NCBI GenBank assembly: GCA_964636865.1
Contig: CAZWVJ010000003.1
Span: forward strand, 1 to 64,000
Length of the DNA: 64,000 bases
DNA from: B1SED10-75 sp964636865
GTDB lineage: Bacteria > Bacillota > Dethiobacteria > DTU022 > PWGO01
Direction of reading: 5' to 3'
A program made the translations under genes and the position numbers. The notes below the pieces were generated by a model, which did no database searches, was not told the DNA's origin, and worked only from the letters and a program-made list of their open reading frames with translations. Of this stretch, positions 26,371-35,215 are shown one piece after another. Within the stretch, counting starts at the first letter, position 1; each line of letters starts with the position of its first letter.

Positions 26371-27105
26371 ATGAACATTTTAGAGTATTTAAACAACAAA
26401 CTTAATAAAGGGACTGTCCACATAACATTAATCGATCCTATGAGACAAGTTCCTGATATTGCTGTTCGCCTTGCTTACACTGCCCAAGAAGTGGGAAGCG
26501 ATGTTATTTTTGTAGCCGGGAGTAAAGGTGTGTCTCAGAAAGGGTTGGTACAAACTGCCTCAGCTGTAAAAGAAAAAGTAAACATACCGGTTGTTTATTT
26601 TCCTGCAGGCGCGGAGGCTCTCAGCCTTGATTTTGATGCAGTTTTATACCTTAGCATGATTAATTCTCAAGATGCGCATTTTATTACCGGTGCCTATGCC
26701 AACACCTCCCTGGTTATGAAGAGATTAAATGTAGAAGTTATTCCGGTAGGGTACGTGGTCATTGAACCGGGTATGAAAGTGGGAGAAATAGGCGATGCAG
26801 ATTTGGTACCTCGTGATAATTACTGGAAGGCATTGGATTATGCACTGGCTGCTCAATATTTGGGTATGAAATATGTCTACTTGGAAGCTGGCAACGGAGC
26901 TGCCCAGCCGGTACCGGCGAATATGATCAGGGTGGTAAAAAAGGAACTCAACATCCCCCTTATAGTAGGCGGAGGCATCCGAACGGCTATTGATGCCCGC
27001 AGGGTGCGCCAGGCAGGCGCGGACATAGTAGTAACCGGTACTATTATAGAAAATGCTGGTTACCGAGAGAGGTTGCGTTCCATTTTAAGTGCATTAAAAG
27101 AATAA
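26371..27105 (+). CDS. Geranylgeranylglyceryl phosphate synthase family protein (group II-like)
   Basis: A TIM-barrel prenyltransferase that joins a polyprenyl diphosphate to sn-glycerol-1-phosphate, the first ether-lipid step of archaea. The motifs LIDPMRQ, DAVLYLSMINS, PVGYVVIEPG, KYVYLEAGNGA, PLIVGGGIRT and GADIVVTGTIIE resemble archaeal group II GGGP synthases more than Bacillus PcrB (group I, heptaprenylglyceryl phosphate synthase). The prenyl chain length cannot be told by eye. ATG 26371 is chosen; an in-frame TTG at 26356 would add five residues, and neither has a strong ribosome-binding site. No other archaeal lipid gene is adjacent. Confidence 0.85.
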   Translation: MNILEYLNNKLNKGTVHITLIDPMRQVPDIAVRLAYTAQEVGSDVIFVAGSKGVSQKGLVQTASAVKEKVNIPVVYFPAGAEALSLDFDAVLYLSMINSQDAHFITGAYANTSLVMKRLNVEVIPVGYVVIEPGMKVGEIGDADLVPRDNYWKALDYALAAQYLGMKYVYLEAGNGAAQPVPANMIRVVKKELNIPLIVGGGIRTAIDARRVRQAGADIVVTGTIIENAGYRERLRSILSALKE

Positions 27106-27140
27106 CCCTTGAGCTGTTCATGCTCCAATTGTATTAGTTA

Positions 27141-27168
27141 AAAAAACACCTTAAAAAGGTGTTTTTTT
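27141..27168 (+). terminator. Rho-independent terminator after the GGGP synthase gene
   Basis: AACACCTT (27145-27152) pairs with AAGGTGTT (27155-27162) around a tight A-rich loop and runs into T residues. A-rich sequence upstream makes it look bidirectional. Confidence 0.8.
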
Positions 27169-27188
27169 ATGTAGTGGTGTGCCCGGCA

Positions 27189-27406
27189 CAGGCACGGGGA
27201 CGGGAGTCTGCGTGATAAATCATGTTTTCGGATTTGTAAGTGCTAAAAGTGGGAAAGCAATGCAAATAAAGTAGCCATATTAACATCACAATCCCTAAAT
27301 TGTTTTATAAAATGAGGGGAGAATTGGGAATATATTTTTGATGCAAATTTATTACACAGCCTGACGGTTCTTTTACCTTAAGGCAAAAGAACCGTCCCCG
27401 TGCCTG
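27189..27406. repeat. REP-like palindromic element with 15-base inverted ends
   Basis: CAGGCACGGGGACGG at 27189-27203 is the exact reverse complement of CCGTCCCCGTGCCTG at 27392-27406. The right end also holds a perfect 11-base hairpin: ACGGTTCTTTT (27364-27374) and AAAAGAACCGT (27385-27395) with a 10-base loop. GC-rich REP palindromes of this kind are often mobilised by RAYT-type transposases in Firmicutes. No transposase is encoded in the 218 bases, so it would be non-autonomous. The flanking 27106-27436 interval holds no gene. Confidence 0.65.
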
Positions 27407-27436
27407 CGTGTCTGTATTACACCTCCCTTTGAGTTT

Positions 27437-27964
27437 TTACTGAAAAGGATAAAAAATTAATCCCAGTACAGCTCCGGCGGCAATAATATGAAAGGGGCTT
27501 ATTTTGCGTTGGAAAGAAAGAATAAAGAGGGCTCCAAAAATTAAAGCGGAAGGAGTATCAACCAACGAATCTTTGCCGATGAAAAATGCGGCTATAATAA
27601 CAAGAGCAATAAATGCCGGCCGAAAACCCTTAAGAAGAGAGTTCCCGTGAGGATTCTCTTTCAGTCTTAATAAAATAATACTACCGAACAGGATTAATAT
27701 CAGAGAAGGAGTTATGACTCCCAGGGTAGCTACCAGCGAACCGGGAATGCCGCCAATATTATAGCCGATGAAAGTAGCGGAGTTAACGGATATAGTGCCC
27801 GGAGTCATTTCAGCTACCGCTATAATATCAATAAATTCAGAGGTGGTAAGCCATCCCCTCCTTATTATTTCGGCTTCTATTAAGGGTAGCATGGTGTACC
27901 CGCCTCCAAAGCTGAACAATCCTATTTTCAAAAAAACCCAGTAAAGAGGCAATAGTATTTCCAT
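27437..27964 (-). CDS. Chromate transporter family protein (half-size subunit, second gene)
   Basis: One half of a two-gene CHR-family permease. The 175 residues form a single CHR domain with FSFGGGYTMLPLIEAEI near the start and EMTPGTISVNSATFIGY, plus about five hydrophobic segments. ATG 27964 (read leftward) follows GGGAGGAAAGGA and overlaps the stop of the preceding CHR gene by one base (TAATG). Characterised two-gene members export chromate as heterodimers, but in anaerobes the natural substrate is unsettled. Confidence 0.87.
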   Translation of the reverse strand: MEILLPLYWVFLKIGLFSFGGGYTMLPLIEAEIIRRGWLTTSEFIDIIAVAEMTPGTISVNSATFIGYNIGGIPGSLVATLGVITPSLILILFGSIILLRLKENPHGNSLLKGFRPAFIALVIIAAFFIGKDSLVDTPSALIFGALFILSFQRKISPFHIIAAGAVLGLIFYPFQ

Positions 27965-28539
27965 TAGTCCTTTCCTCCCATGAGTTGATAATATATCCAT
28001 CCTGTGAGACCGCTCGCTACTATGAGGATAATGGGGTGTATGGTAAAAAATAAGCCGGCGATGAGGAGGATAGGCAGAATAATAAAGGTAAATTTAGTCC
28101 GGATTAAATCTTTACCTATGTTGAAAGCTGCTGCTGCTATCAGTGCTGTTACAGCAGGCCTAATCCCGTAAAATGCTGCCTGTATATAGTAATGCTCCTG
28201 AATCAGCGGAAAAAGGTAAGCGGCAATGACTACAATGATCAAGATAGATGGAGTTATAATGCCCAGGGAGGCCATCACTCCCCCTATTACCCCTCTTATC
28301 TTTTTAGCTACCAGGAGGGAACAATTTAAAGCTACAGGCCCCGGAAGGCCTTGAATAAGAGCCAGAGTGTTATAAAAATCTTCTTTTTCCAGCCAATGGT
28401 TGCGTTCCACCAGTTCTTGTTTAATGATAGGCAGCATAACATATCCGCCGCCAATGGTGAAAGCGCCTATTTTTAAAAATACCAGGAGAATTTTAAGTAA
28501 AGAAACCTTGCCTTTGGGGTTTTCATTATTATTTCTCAT
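27964..28539 (-). CDS. Chromate transporter family protein (half-size subunit, first gene)
   Basis: First gene of the CHR pair, 191 residues with one CHR domain: FTIGGGYVMLPIIKQEL, then LIQGLPGPVALNCSLLV with the family's Pro-Gly-Pro, and several membrane segments. The start at 28539 lacks a strong ribosome-binding site. The two halves differ clearly in sequence, as expected for opposed-topology heterodimers. It is transcribed divergently from the MEMO1-AMMECR1 gene. Confidence 0.85.
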   Translation of the reverse strand: MRNNNENPKGKVSLLKILLVFLKIGAFTIGGGYVMLPIIKQELVERNHWLEKEDFYNTLALIQGLPGPVALNCSLLVAKKIRGVIGGVMASLGIITPSILIIVVIAAYLFPLIQEHYYIQAAFYGIRPAVTALIAAAAFNIGKDLIRTKFTFIILPILLIAGLFFTIHPIILIVASGLTGWIYYQLMGGKD

Positions 28540-29073
28540 TATATAGCCAGCCTTTGGCAGGAGATAAAAGATTCTACTGCTTAAGAATGATCATAAATAG
28601 TGATTTATTGCACAGCAGGCATAATAGTGTCCTTCTATGGATTTATTCCCCTTATCAATTGCTGACGCCGCGAGGGATATATTAACACCTTTAATACTGC
28701 GCTTGCACTTATTGTATCGAAAGAGAGCATGACTAACAAGAAAAAATGCGAGACTTTAAGTTTAAATGTGGCTTATTATTTATTATCAAATAATTATATT
28801 GCAAGTTTAGATAATTTTGGTAGGAAATAGCGAAAACGAAGAAGAACACATATAGTGAAGAAATATACTTTTAAGCTTTTTGTTAATGAATCCTTCTAAT
28901 TAATAACAATAATCATCAGCATCAGGTTATAAAAAACCCCTTTGCTATATGTTGTTCCTGGTATGATTTTTGCCTGGCGGGTAAATTGCTAAAATTTTGC
29001 AGTAATGTTAACATAAAAAAGAAAGAGGCGTGTTCAATAAATCTAAGGAAAATTTATAAAGGGAGGGGTAAAA
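28540..29073. other. 534-base divergent intergenic region, no gene seen
   Basis: AT-rich sequence between the leftward CHR pair and the rightward MEMO1-AMMECR1 gene. It must hold promoters for both sides, but I see no -35/-10 pair good enough to call. GGGAGGGG just before 29074 is the ribosome-binding site of the next gene. No RNA gene or repeat is evident. Confidence 0.4.
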
Positions 29074-30465
29074 ATGGGGATTGTATTTGCAGGAATTGCA
29101 CCTCACCCGCCGTTGCTTATTCCTCAAGTAGGCGGAGGGCAAATTAAAAAAGTAGAAAAAACAGTGCAGGCATTAAAGGGTTTAAGCCGCCGGGTAGTTG
29201 ATTCAGGAGCTGAATCGTTAATAATTATAACTCCGCATGGCCCTCTAATGTATGATGCTGTGGCTGTGACGGATGGCGACTCGGTTGTCGGCGACTTTAG
29301 CCAATTTGGAGCCGGGGAAGTACGGCAAAAATTAGAGATTGATGGTAAGCTAAGTGTTTACTTGTTGGAAGAAGCTAATAATGCCGGTGTGCCTTTAAAG
29401 TTTGTCCCTGCCAGTGATAATTATTCCCCTCGGCAGGGAACCGGCTTGGATCACGGAGCGGCTGTTCCTCTCTATTATCTCGAAGAACAAGGGTTTAAGG
29501 CCGGTGGTTTACATATAACCTATGGCTTTCTTTCTTTCTCCCAGCTCTATAGGTTTGGGCAAGTTTTGCGCCGAGCGGTGGATCGTCGGGGTTCAAAGGC
29601 GGCTATTATTGCCAGCGGTGATCTTTCTCACTGTCTTAAACCCGGAGCGCCTGCAGGTTATAATCCTCGCGGGGAAGAATTCGATAAAAATTTGATAGAT
29701 TTGATTGCCGACTACCGGGTTGAAGACATTATGCAGATGGATCCTGAGTTAATTGAAGAAGCCGGAGAATGCGGGTTGCGTTCCTTTATTATAACCTTTG
29801 GAGCTCTGGAAGGATTCCACGTTACTCCGGAAATATTATCCTACGAAGGGCCTTTTGGTGTGGGATACCTGGTGGCTGCTTTTAATGTTTCGTCCGATGC
29901 TCATATTCACCAATCTCCCGGAGAGAGTCTGGAAGAAGTCATCCCCCTCTTGGCGCGGGATAGTATAGAAAAATACCTGGATAAGGGAATAATTCACTCA
30001 CCTCCCGAGCATCTTCCTTCTGAACTCACTGCTGAAAAAGGCGGAACATTTGTTACGTTGAAAAAAAAGGGCGAGTTACGCGGCTGCATTGGCACCTTTG
30101 AACCTGTCCAATCTAACCTGGCAGAAGAGATAATTAGAAATGCGCTCAGTGCTGCCTTTCATGATCCCCGTTTTTCACCTTTGCAACCGGAGGAATTAGG
30201 TGAAATAGATATTTCTGTTGATGTGCTCTCAGAGATGGAACCGGTGGAGGATACTTCTGAACTTGATCCGCGGAAATATGGTATACTGGTTCGCAGTGAC
30301 GGCCAAAGTGGTCTGCTGCTTCCTAATTTGGAAGGGGTGAATAGTGTGGAAGAACAATTAAATATAACCCTTCAAAAGGCAGGCATATCACCTCATCAAC
30401 CCTACCGGATTTATCGTTTTACAGTGACCAGGTACCCTGAGCAGCGCTCTGGGGGAGGTGAATAA
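29074..30465 (+). CDS. MEMO1-AMMECR1 fusion (AmmeMemoRadiSam proteins B and A)
   Basis: Two domains in one 463-residue protein. Residues 1 to about 265 are MEMO1-like, a relative of class III extradiol dioxygenases, with IAPHPPLLIPQVG and the later IIASGDLSHCL histidine. Residues about 285-455 are AMMECR1-like, with GTFVTLKKKGELRGCIGTFE. The family forms a conserved three-part system with the radical SAM enzyme six bases downstream; in many genomes A and B are separate genes. The reaction and substrate are unknown. ATG follows GGGAGGGG. Confidence 0.9.
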   Translation: MGIVFAGIAPHPPLLIPQVGGGQIKKVEKTVQALKGLSRRVVDSGAESLIIITPHGPLMYDAVAVTDGDSVVGDFSQFGAGEVRQKLEIDGKLSVYLLEEANNAGVPLKFVPASDNYSPRQGTGLDHGAAVPLYYLEEQGFKAGGLHITYGFLSFSQLYRFGQVLRRAVDRRGSKAAIIASGDLSHCLKPGAPAGYNPRGEEFDKNLIDLIADYRVEDIMQMDPELIEEAGECGLRSFIITFGALEGFHVTPEILSYEGPFGVGYLVAAFNVSSDAHIHQSPGESLEEVIPLLARDSIEKYLDKGIIHSPPEHLPSELTAEKGGTFVTLKKKGELRGCIGTFEPVQSNLAEEIIRNALSAAFHDPRFSPLQPEELGEIDISVDVLSEMEPVEDTSELDPRKYGILVRSDGQSGLLLPNLEGVNSVEEQLNITLQKAGISPHQPYRIYRFTVTRYPEQRSGGGE

Positions 30466-30471
30466 AATATT

Positions 30472-31476
30472 ATGCAAAAAGCTCGCTTGTTTAGAAGGGA
30501 AAACGGCACTATTTACTGTGGAGTTTGTCCCCACCGTTGTAATCTAACTGAAGGTGAAACTGGTATTTGCGGCGGCCGCCAGGTTCAAAACGGCGAACTT
30601 TATGCTCTTAATTATGGTTACTGCGTGGCTGTGGCAGTGGATCCTATTGAGAAGAAACCGCTTTACCATTTTCATCCCGGCCGGGAAATATTATCTGTGG
30701 GAACCTGGGGATGTAACTTTCAATGTGAGTTTTGTCAGAATTGGTCTTTGGCACGGGGGGATGCCGATTCGGAGGTCGAAAGAGCCGTTAGATTGGAACC
30801 CGCAGAAGTTTTAGACCTTTTGCAAAGTAAATATCCTTCAGCCGTTGGGGTAGCTTATACATATAACGAACCCACCGTTTGGTATGAGTATGTTTATGAT
30901 ACTGCTCGGCTGATCAGCGAAAACGGCTACCGCAATGTTTTGGTTACTAACGGGTTTATTTCTCAAGAAGCTTTAAAAGAAATCACCCCTTACATAGATG
31001 CTCTCAATATTGATGTAAAAAGTTTCCGGGATGATTTTTACCGGCATTATTGCAAGGGAAACCTGAATGCGGTGAAGCAAACGGTGGAATATTGTGCCGC
31101 CCACTTTCATCTGGAGGTAACTTGTCTGGTTATTCCTACCCTGAATGATTCTGAGGCAGAAATAAGATCTCTGGTAGATTGGTTGGCAACTCTAAATCCG
31201 GATATCCCATTACATTTTTCCCGTTATTTCCCCCAGTATAAATTTTCCCTCTCACCCACCCCGGTAGAAACTCTGGTAAGAATTCGTGAAATGGCGCGGG
31301 AAAAAATGCGCTATGTATACATCGGTAACCTGTCCGGAGCAGATGAATATGTGAATACTTACTGCCCGGGTTGCGGAAACTTGCTAATTCGACGCAGTGG
31401 TTTTAAAGCTTATCCGGTAGGGCTGGAAGGTAAATTTTGCACTAAATGCGGTTATTTAATCTACATGGGAGATTAA
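30472..31476 (+). CDS. AmmeMemoRadiSam system radical SAM enzyme
   Basis: A 334-residue radical SAM protein related to pyruvate-formate-lyase-activating enzymes. The cluster motif is CNFQCEFCQNW near residues 81-91. An N-terminal CPHRCNLTEGETGICG segment and a C-terminal set of paired cysteines (CPGCGN and CTKCGY) could hold further metal sites. It starts six bases after the MEMO1-AMMECR1 gene, so the two are cotranscribed and probably act on one unknown substrate, perhaps a protein or RNA modification. ATG start after GGGGGAGG. Confidence 0.9.
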   Translation: MQKARLFRRENGTIYCGVCPHRCNLTEGETGICGGRQVQNGELYALNYGYCVAVAVDPIEKKPLYHFHPGREILSVGTWGCNFQCEFCQNWSLARGDADSEVERAVRLEPAEVLDLLQSKYPSAVGVAYTYNEPTVWYEYVYDTARLISENGYRNVLVTNGFISQEALKEITPYIDALNIDVKSFRDDFYRHYCKGNLNAVKQTVEYCAAHFHLEVTCLVIPTLNDSEAEIRSLVDWLATLNPDIPLHFSRYFPQYKFSLSPTPVETLVRIREMAREKMRYVYIGNLSGADEYVNTYCPGCGNLLIRRSGFKAYPVGLEGKFCTKCGYLIYMGD

Positions 31477-31797
31477 GGAAAAAGTAGAAACAAAGTGTCG
31501 CCACTTCCGGGAAATTATGGGATAAATATGAATATAACGGAAGGCAATGCGAAAAGGTATTTCAGAGAAGAAAAGAATGTCAATATTATGAATTTTGTTG
31601 GCAAAGCTAAGAAGGTAATCAACTTTGTGGCAGCGAAATAATTATAGAAGTTAAAGTAAAATTTTTTTCATGAATTAATCCATAAAGCGAGATAAGCTTA
31701 AGAAAAAATGTCCTTCAATTATAGTTGAGTTTGGTACTTTCAAATGTTTTATGCATTTTTATAATTAATTAATGAAAGAAGGTCGAGGGATCATGGT
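31477..31797 (+). other. 321-base intergenic region before cdaA
   Basis: No convincing gene. A 37-codon open frame at 31528-31641 lacks a ribosome-binding site. TATAAT at 31760-31765 is a candidate -10 for cdaA, with only a poor -35 (TTTCAA-like) 17 bases upstream. No terminator for the radical SAM gene is obvious. Confidence 0.4.
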
Positions 31798-32625
31798 GTG
31801 GAGGCAATTAACCAAATAATTGCGGGATTATTACAAGTAAATCTTAGCTGGCGAGATATAGTGGATATTGCCATTGTTACTTTTGTCTTTTATCGCCTCA
31901 TCTTGCTTATCAGGGATACCCGCGCCGAGCAGTTGGTTAAGGGGTTAGTCATAATTTTAGTGGCTATGGTGGCAAGTGACTACCTGAGATTAGAAACTAT
32001 GCATTGGATGCTTCGCCAGGTGCTCACTGTAGGACTAATTGCTATTCCTATTGTGTTCCAACCTGAATTGCGCAGGGCTTTGGAGCGTTTGGGGCGTGGC
32101 AAGATATTTCAGCGTTCTTTATGGAGTCCTAAAGAATTCGATTACTTTTTGAATGAAATCGTAAAAGCTATTCCCGTGTTGGTAAAAAAGCGTTTTGGGG
32201 CTTTAATTGTAATTGAAATGGAAACGGGATTAGATGATGTGGTGGAATCGGGCATAAAAGTGGATGGAACCATTTCGGCTGAACTCCTCATTAATATATT
32301 TTTCCCCCGCAGCCCCCTGCATGATGGAGCGGTTATAGTTCGCGGTAGTCAGGTAGTGGCAGCGGGATGTTATTTACCCCTTACTGAAAAACCGAATTTA
32401 AGTAAGGAATTGAGCACCAGGCACCGGGCGGCGATTGGCATTACAGAAGAAACTGATGCCGTTTCCATTGTTGTTTCTGAGGAGACCGGGATAGTATCCC
32501 TTGCCTATGCAGGTCGGCTTACCCGCTACCTGGATGAAAAATCACTGCGAAGCTTGTTGGAAGAACTATGTGCTCCGCGGACAGAAGAAAATAATCAGGC
32601 TGGTTGGCCATGGAGGTCTACTTAA
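31798..32625 (+). CDS. cdaA: Diadenylate cyclase CdaA
   Basis: CdaA makes the second messenger c-di-AMP from two ATP at the membrane. The 275 residues begin with about three membrane segments (residues 10-85) and continue into the DAC domain with the catalytic LHDGAVIV motif near residue 177 and STRHRAAIG near residue 208. GTG 31798 is the start; an ATG five bases earlier is out of frame. c-di-AMP controls potassium and osmolyte balance, which would suit a saline habitat. The cdaR-like gene begins immediately after the stop. Confidence 0.95.
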   Translation: MEAINQIIAGLLQVNLSWRDIVDIAIVTFVFYRLILLIRDTRAEQLVKGLVIILVAMVASDYLRLETMHWMLRQVLTVGLIAIPIVFQPELRRALERLGRGKIFQRSLWSPKEFDYFLNEIVKAIPVLVKKRFGALIVIEMETGLDDVVESGIKVDGTISAELLINIFFPRSPLHDGAVIVRGSQVVAAGCYLPLTEKPNLSKELSTRHRAAIGITEETDAVSIVVSEETGIVSLAYAGRLTRYLDEKSLRSLLEELCAPRTEENNQAGWPWRST

Positions 32626-33009
32626 ATGTTTGCGAGATTTTTAAGAAGTAAAAAATTTGCTTTTATACTGGCTTTATTTCTTGCTGTAGCTTTATGGTTG
32701 ACGGTTGTGGGTGGCGATCTACTACAGGTGTCACCACGCCGCAATGTTTTTGAGGATGTGCAGGTGGTTTGCATTAACCTGGAGGACAACGTGGAAGCCT
32801 CTTTGGAACAAGAAACTATTTCCGTTACTTTGGAAGGATTACCGGAAGTACTGCAGGAAACAGAATCAGATGACTTGGTAGCTTTTGTGGATCTGGAGGG
32901 AAAAACTCCCGGTAATTATGAAATGGAAATCAAGTTTAATCCGCCGGAAAGATTATCCGTCATTTCATACACCCCTGAGGAAATTGAAGTGTCTATCGGG
33001 GAACAATAA
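32626..33009 (+). CDS. YbbR-domain protein, short CdaR-like regulator
   Basis: CdaR proteins sit outside the membrane and modulate CdaA. This one has an N-terminal membrane anchor (AFILALFLAVALWLTVVGG) and then only one YbbR-like repeat, 127 residues in all, while typical CdaR has three or four repeats. The stop is clean and I see no continuation after it. glmM, the usual third gene of the cdaA-cdaR-glmM operon, is absent. ATG directly abuts the cdaA stop, so the two are surely cotranscribed. Confidence 0.8.
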   Translation: MFARFLRSKKFAFILALFLAVALWLTVVGGDLLQVSPRRNVFEDVQVVCINLEDNVEASLEQETISVTLEGLPEVLQETESDDLVAFVDLEGKTPGNYEMEIKFNPPERLSVISYTPEEIEVSIGEQ

Positions 33010-33129
33010 ATAATACCAATGTATCTTTCCCCTTTTAGTAATAAAAAAAATTAACCCCGGTATTAATTTACTTACTACAGAAAATCGAACCATAAAAACG
33101 AATTTACTTCCGAGGAGTCGTTATATTCA

Positions 33130-33158
33130 TTGCGGAAAGCCAGATTAATTAGTATAAT
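33130..33158 (+). promoter_or_regulatory. Sigma-A-type promoter for the rhamnose/glycan operon
   Basis: TTGCGG (33130-33135), a 17-base spacer and a perfect TATAAT (33153-33158). Predicted start near 33165, about 93 bases before rfbB. The rfb genes are closely spaced, so this promoter may drive all four and possibly part of the glycosyltransferase block. The surrounding 33010-33257 interval holds no gene. Confidence 0.75.
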
Positions 33159-33257
33159 CTATTGCAAAGATGAGAGATTTGCAAGATAATATATTGCTCT
33201 AACCTGGCTTGAAAAAATAATTATCAAAAAACGGAAAAATTCTGAGGTGAGACTGAT

Positions 33258-34316
33258 TTGAAAATACTGGTAACAGGAGGAGCAGGGTTTATTGGCTCAA
33301 ATTTTCTTAATCTCTTTGTTCCCCAATATAAAGATTATCATTTTATTAATCTAGATAAGCTTACTTATGCCGCTAATCCCTTAAATTTAGCAAAACTGGA
33401 TTCATTAACCAATTATACTTTTGTACATGGTGATATTACTGATTATTCTTGTGTAGAAAAACTTTTTGATAAATATTTACCGGAGCTGGTAGTGCATTTT
33501 GCGGCAGAATCTCATGTAGATAGAAGTATAATCGGCCCGGCGGCATTTGTGCAGGTTAATGTAAACGGTACGTTTAACCTGTTGGAAGTTTGTCGTAAAA
33601 AGTGGAAAGAAAAGCGGGACAAACTTTTTTTACATGTAAGTACTGATGAAGTTTACGGTTCTCTTTCGGAAACCGGCTTTTTTACCGAAGATACTCCGTA
33701 TTCTCCCAGCAGTCCGTATTCTGCTTCTAAAGCTTCGGCAGACCATTTTGTAAGGTCTTATTACTTGACTTATGGACTTCCCGCTATTATTACCAATAGT
33801 TCAAATAACTACGGCCCTTATCAATTTCCGGAGAAATTAATACCCTTAATCATACTTAATGCATTGTCCGGGAAGCAGTTACCGGTATATGGCACGGGCA
33901 ATAATGTCCGTGATTGGCTCTATGTAGAAGATCACTGCAGGGCCCTTTGGGAACTGATCCAAAAGGGCAAATTGGGAGAAACTTACAATATAGGGAGCAA
34001 TAATGAATGGAAGAATATCGAGATTGTAGAAGAAATTTGCCGTCTTTTGGCAGAAGAAACCGGGAAAGATATGGACGATTACCTGAATTTGATTGCTTTT
34101 GTGGAGGATAGGCCCGGGCATGATAAAAGATATGCCATTGATGCTTCTAAAATAAAAAACGAAACAAAATGGAGACCCCTGGAAGACTTCCGTACAGGCT
34201 TGCGAAAAACTATCAGGTGGTACTTAGAAAACCAGGAGTGGGTAGAAAAAGTAAAAACAGGGGAATATTTGCAATGGATGGAACTAAATTATAATCACCG
34301 CAGTCGTTTGAACTGA
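33258..34316 (+). CDS. rfbB: dTDP-glucose 4,6-dehydratase
   Basis: Second step of dTDP-L-rhamnose synthesis: dTDP-glucose to dTDP-4-keto-6-deoxyglucose. The 352 residues have the NAD-binding GGAGFIGSNF motif at the start, HVSTDEVYG, and the YSASKAS form of the YxxxK catalytic motif. TTG start behind GAGGTGAGAC. First gene of the rfbB-A-C-D set, which feeds a surface polysaccharide. Confidence 0.95.
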   Translation: MKILVTGGAGFIGSNFLNLFVPQYKDYHFINLDKLTYAANPLNLAKLDSLTNYTFVHGDITDYSCVEKLFDKYLPELVVHFAAESHVDRSIIGPAAFVQVNVNGTFNLLEVCRKKWKEKRDKLFLHVSTDEVYGSLSETGFFTEDTPYSPSSPYSASKASADHFVRSYYLTYGLPAIITNSSNNYGPYQFPEKLIPLIILNALSGKQLPVYGTGNNVRDWLYVEDHCRALWELIQKGKLGETYNIGSNNEWKNIEIVEEICRLLAEETGKDMDDYLNLIAFVEDRPGHDKRYAIDASKIKNETKWRPLEDFRTGLRKTIRWYLENQEWVEKVKTGEYLQWMELNYNHRSRLN

Positions 34317-34338
34317 TTTAGAAGAAGGGAGAACTGTT

Positions 34339-35211
34339 ATGAAGGGCATAGTGTTGGCAGGAGGCGCAGGAACCCGCCTTTATCCTTGTACTACATTTAT
34401 CTGCAAACAACTTCTACCGGTTTATGACAAGCCCATGATTTATTATCCTCTATCTACATTGATGTTGGCAGGGATTAAGGATATACTATTTATTTCGACT
34501 CCGGAGGATACTCCCAAAATAAAAAGTGCATTGGGTGATGGAAGTGAGCTGGGAATGAATTTTAAATATCAGATTCAGGAAAGCCCCGAAGGGATTGCCC
34601 AGGCATTTATTATTGGGGAGGATTTTATCGGCACTGATAAAGTATGTCTTATCCTGGGTGATAACCTCTTTTATGGGCACGGTTTTCCTGATGCTCTTCG
34701 CAGGGCAAAATCTTTTCAGGAAGGTGGCGCTATTTTTGGTTATTGGGTGAAAAACCCACAGCAATACGGCGTTGTTGATTTTGATGATGAAGAAAAGGTA
34801 GTTGATATTAAAGAAAAACCTTTAAATCCAAGCTCTAATTATGCCGTGCCCGGAATTTATTTTTATGATCATGAAGTAGTCGAGATAACCAGGAATTTGA
34901 AACCTTCTGCCCGTGGTGAACTGGAGATCACTGATGTTAACAGAGCATACCTGGCAAAAAGCAAGCTTAATGTGGAGTTATTGGGGAGGGGAATTGCCTG
35001 GTTAGATACCGGGACCCCTGATAGCTTGTTGGAAGCGGCGAGTTTTGTAGCTGCTATTGAAAGAAGGCAGGGTTTAAAAATAGCCTGCCTGGAAGAAGTG
35101 GCTTATCGCATGGGATTTCTTGATGCAAACCAGTTAAAAAAAGTAATTGAAGAGCTTCCCGAAGGAGATTACCGACAATATTTGGAGTATATAATTCCAT
35201 ACGGAGGATGA
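34339..35211 (+). CDS. rfbA: Glucose-1-phosphate thymidylyltransferase
   Basis: First step of dTDP-L-rhamnose synthesis, making dTDP-glucose. The 290 residues have the nucleotide-binding GGAGTRLYPCT motif, KQLLPVYDKPMIYYPL and LGDNLFYG, all characteristic. ATG follows AGAAGGGAG. The canonical GTRL-x-P-x-T region reads PCTTFIC, a small variation. It lies 22 bases after rfbB. Confidence 0.95.
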   Translation: MKGIVLAGGAGTRLYPCTTFICKQLLPVYDKPMIYYPLSTLMLAGIKDILFISTPEDTPKIKSALGDGSELGMNFKYQIQESPEGIAQAFIIGEDFIGTDKVCLILGDNLFYGHGFPDALRRAKSFQEGGAIFGYWVKNPQQYGVVDFDDEEKVVDIKEKPLNPSSNYAVPGIYFYDHEVVEITRNLKPSARGELEITDVNRAYLAKSKLNVELLGRGIAWLDTGTPDSLLEAASFVAAIERRQGLKIACLEEVAYRMGFLDANQLKKVIEELPEGDYRQYLEYIIPYGG

Positions 35212-35215
35212 TATT

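Noticed and set aside
31528..31641. 37-codon open frame before cdaA
   Set aside because: No ribosome-binding site, no recognisable domain and no sign of conservation; kept only as a note in the intergenic entry.
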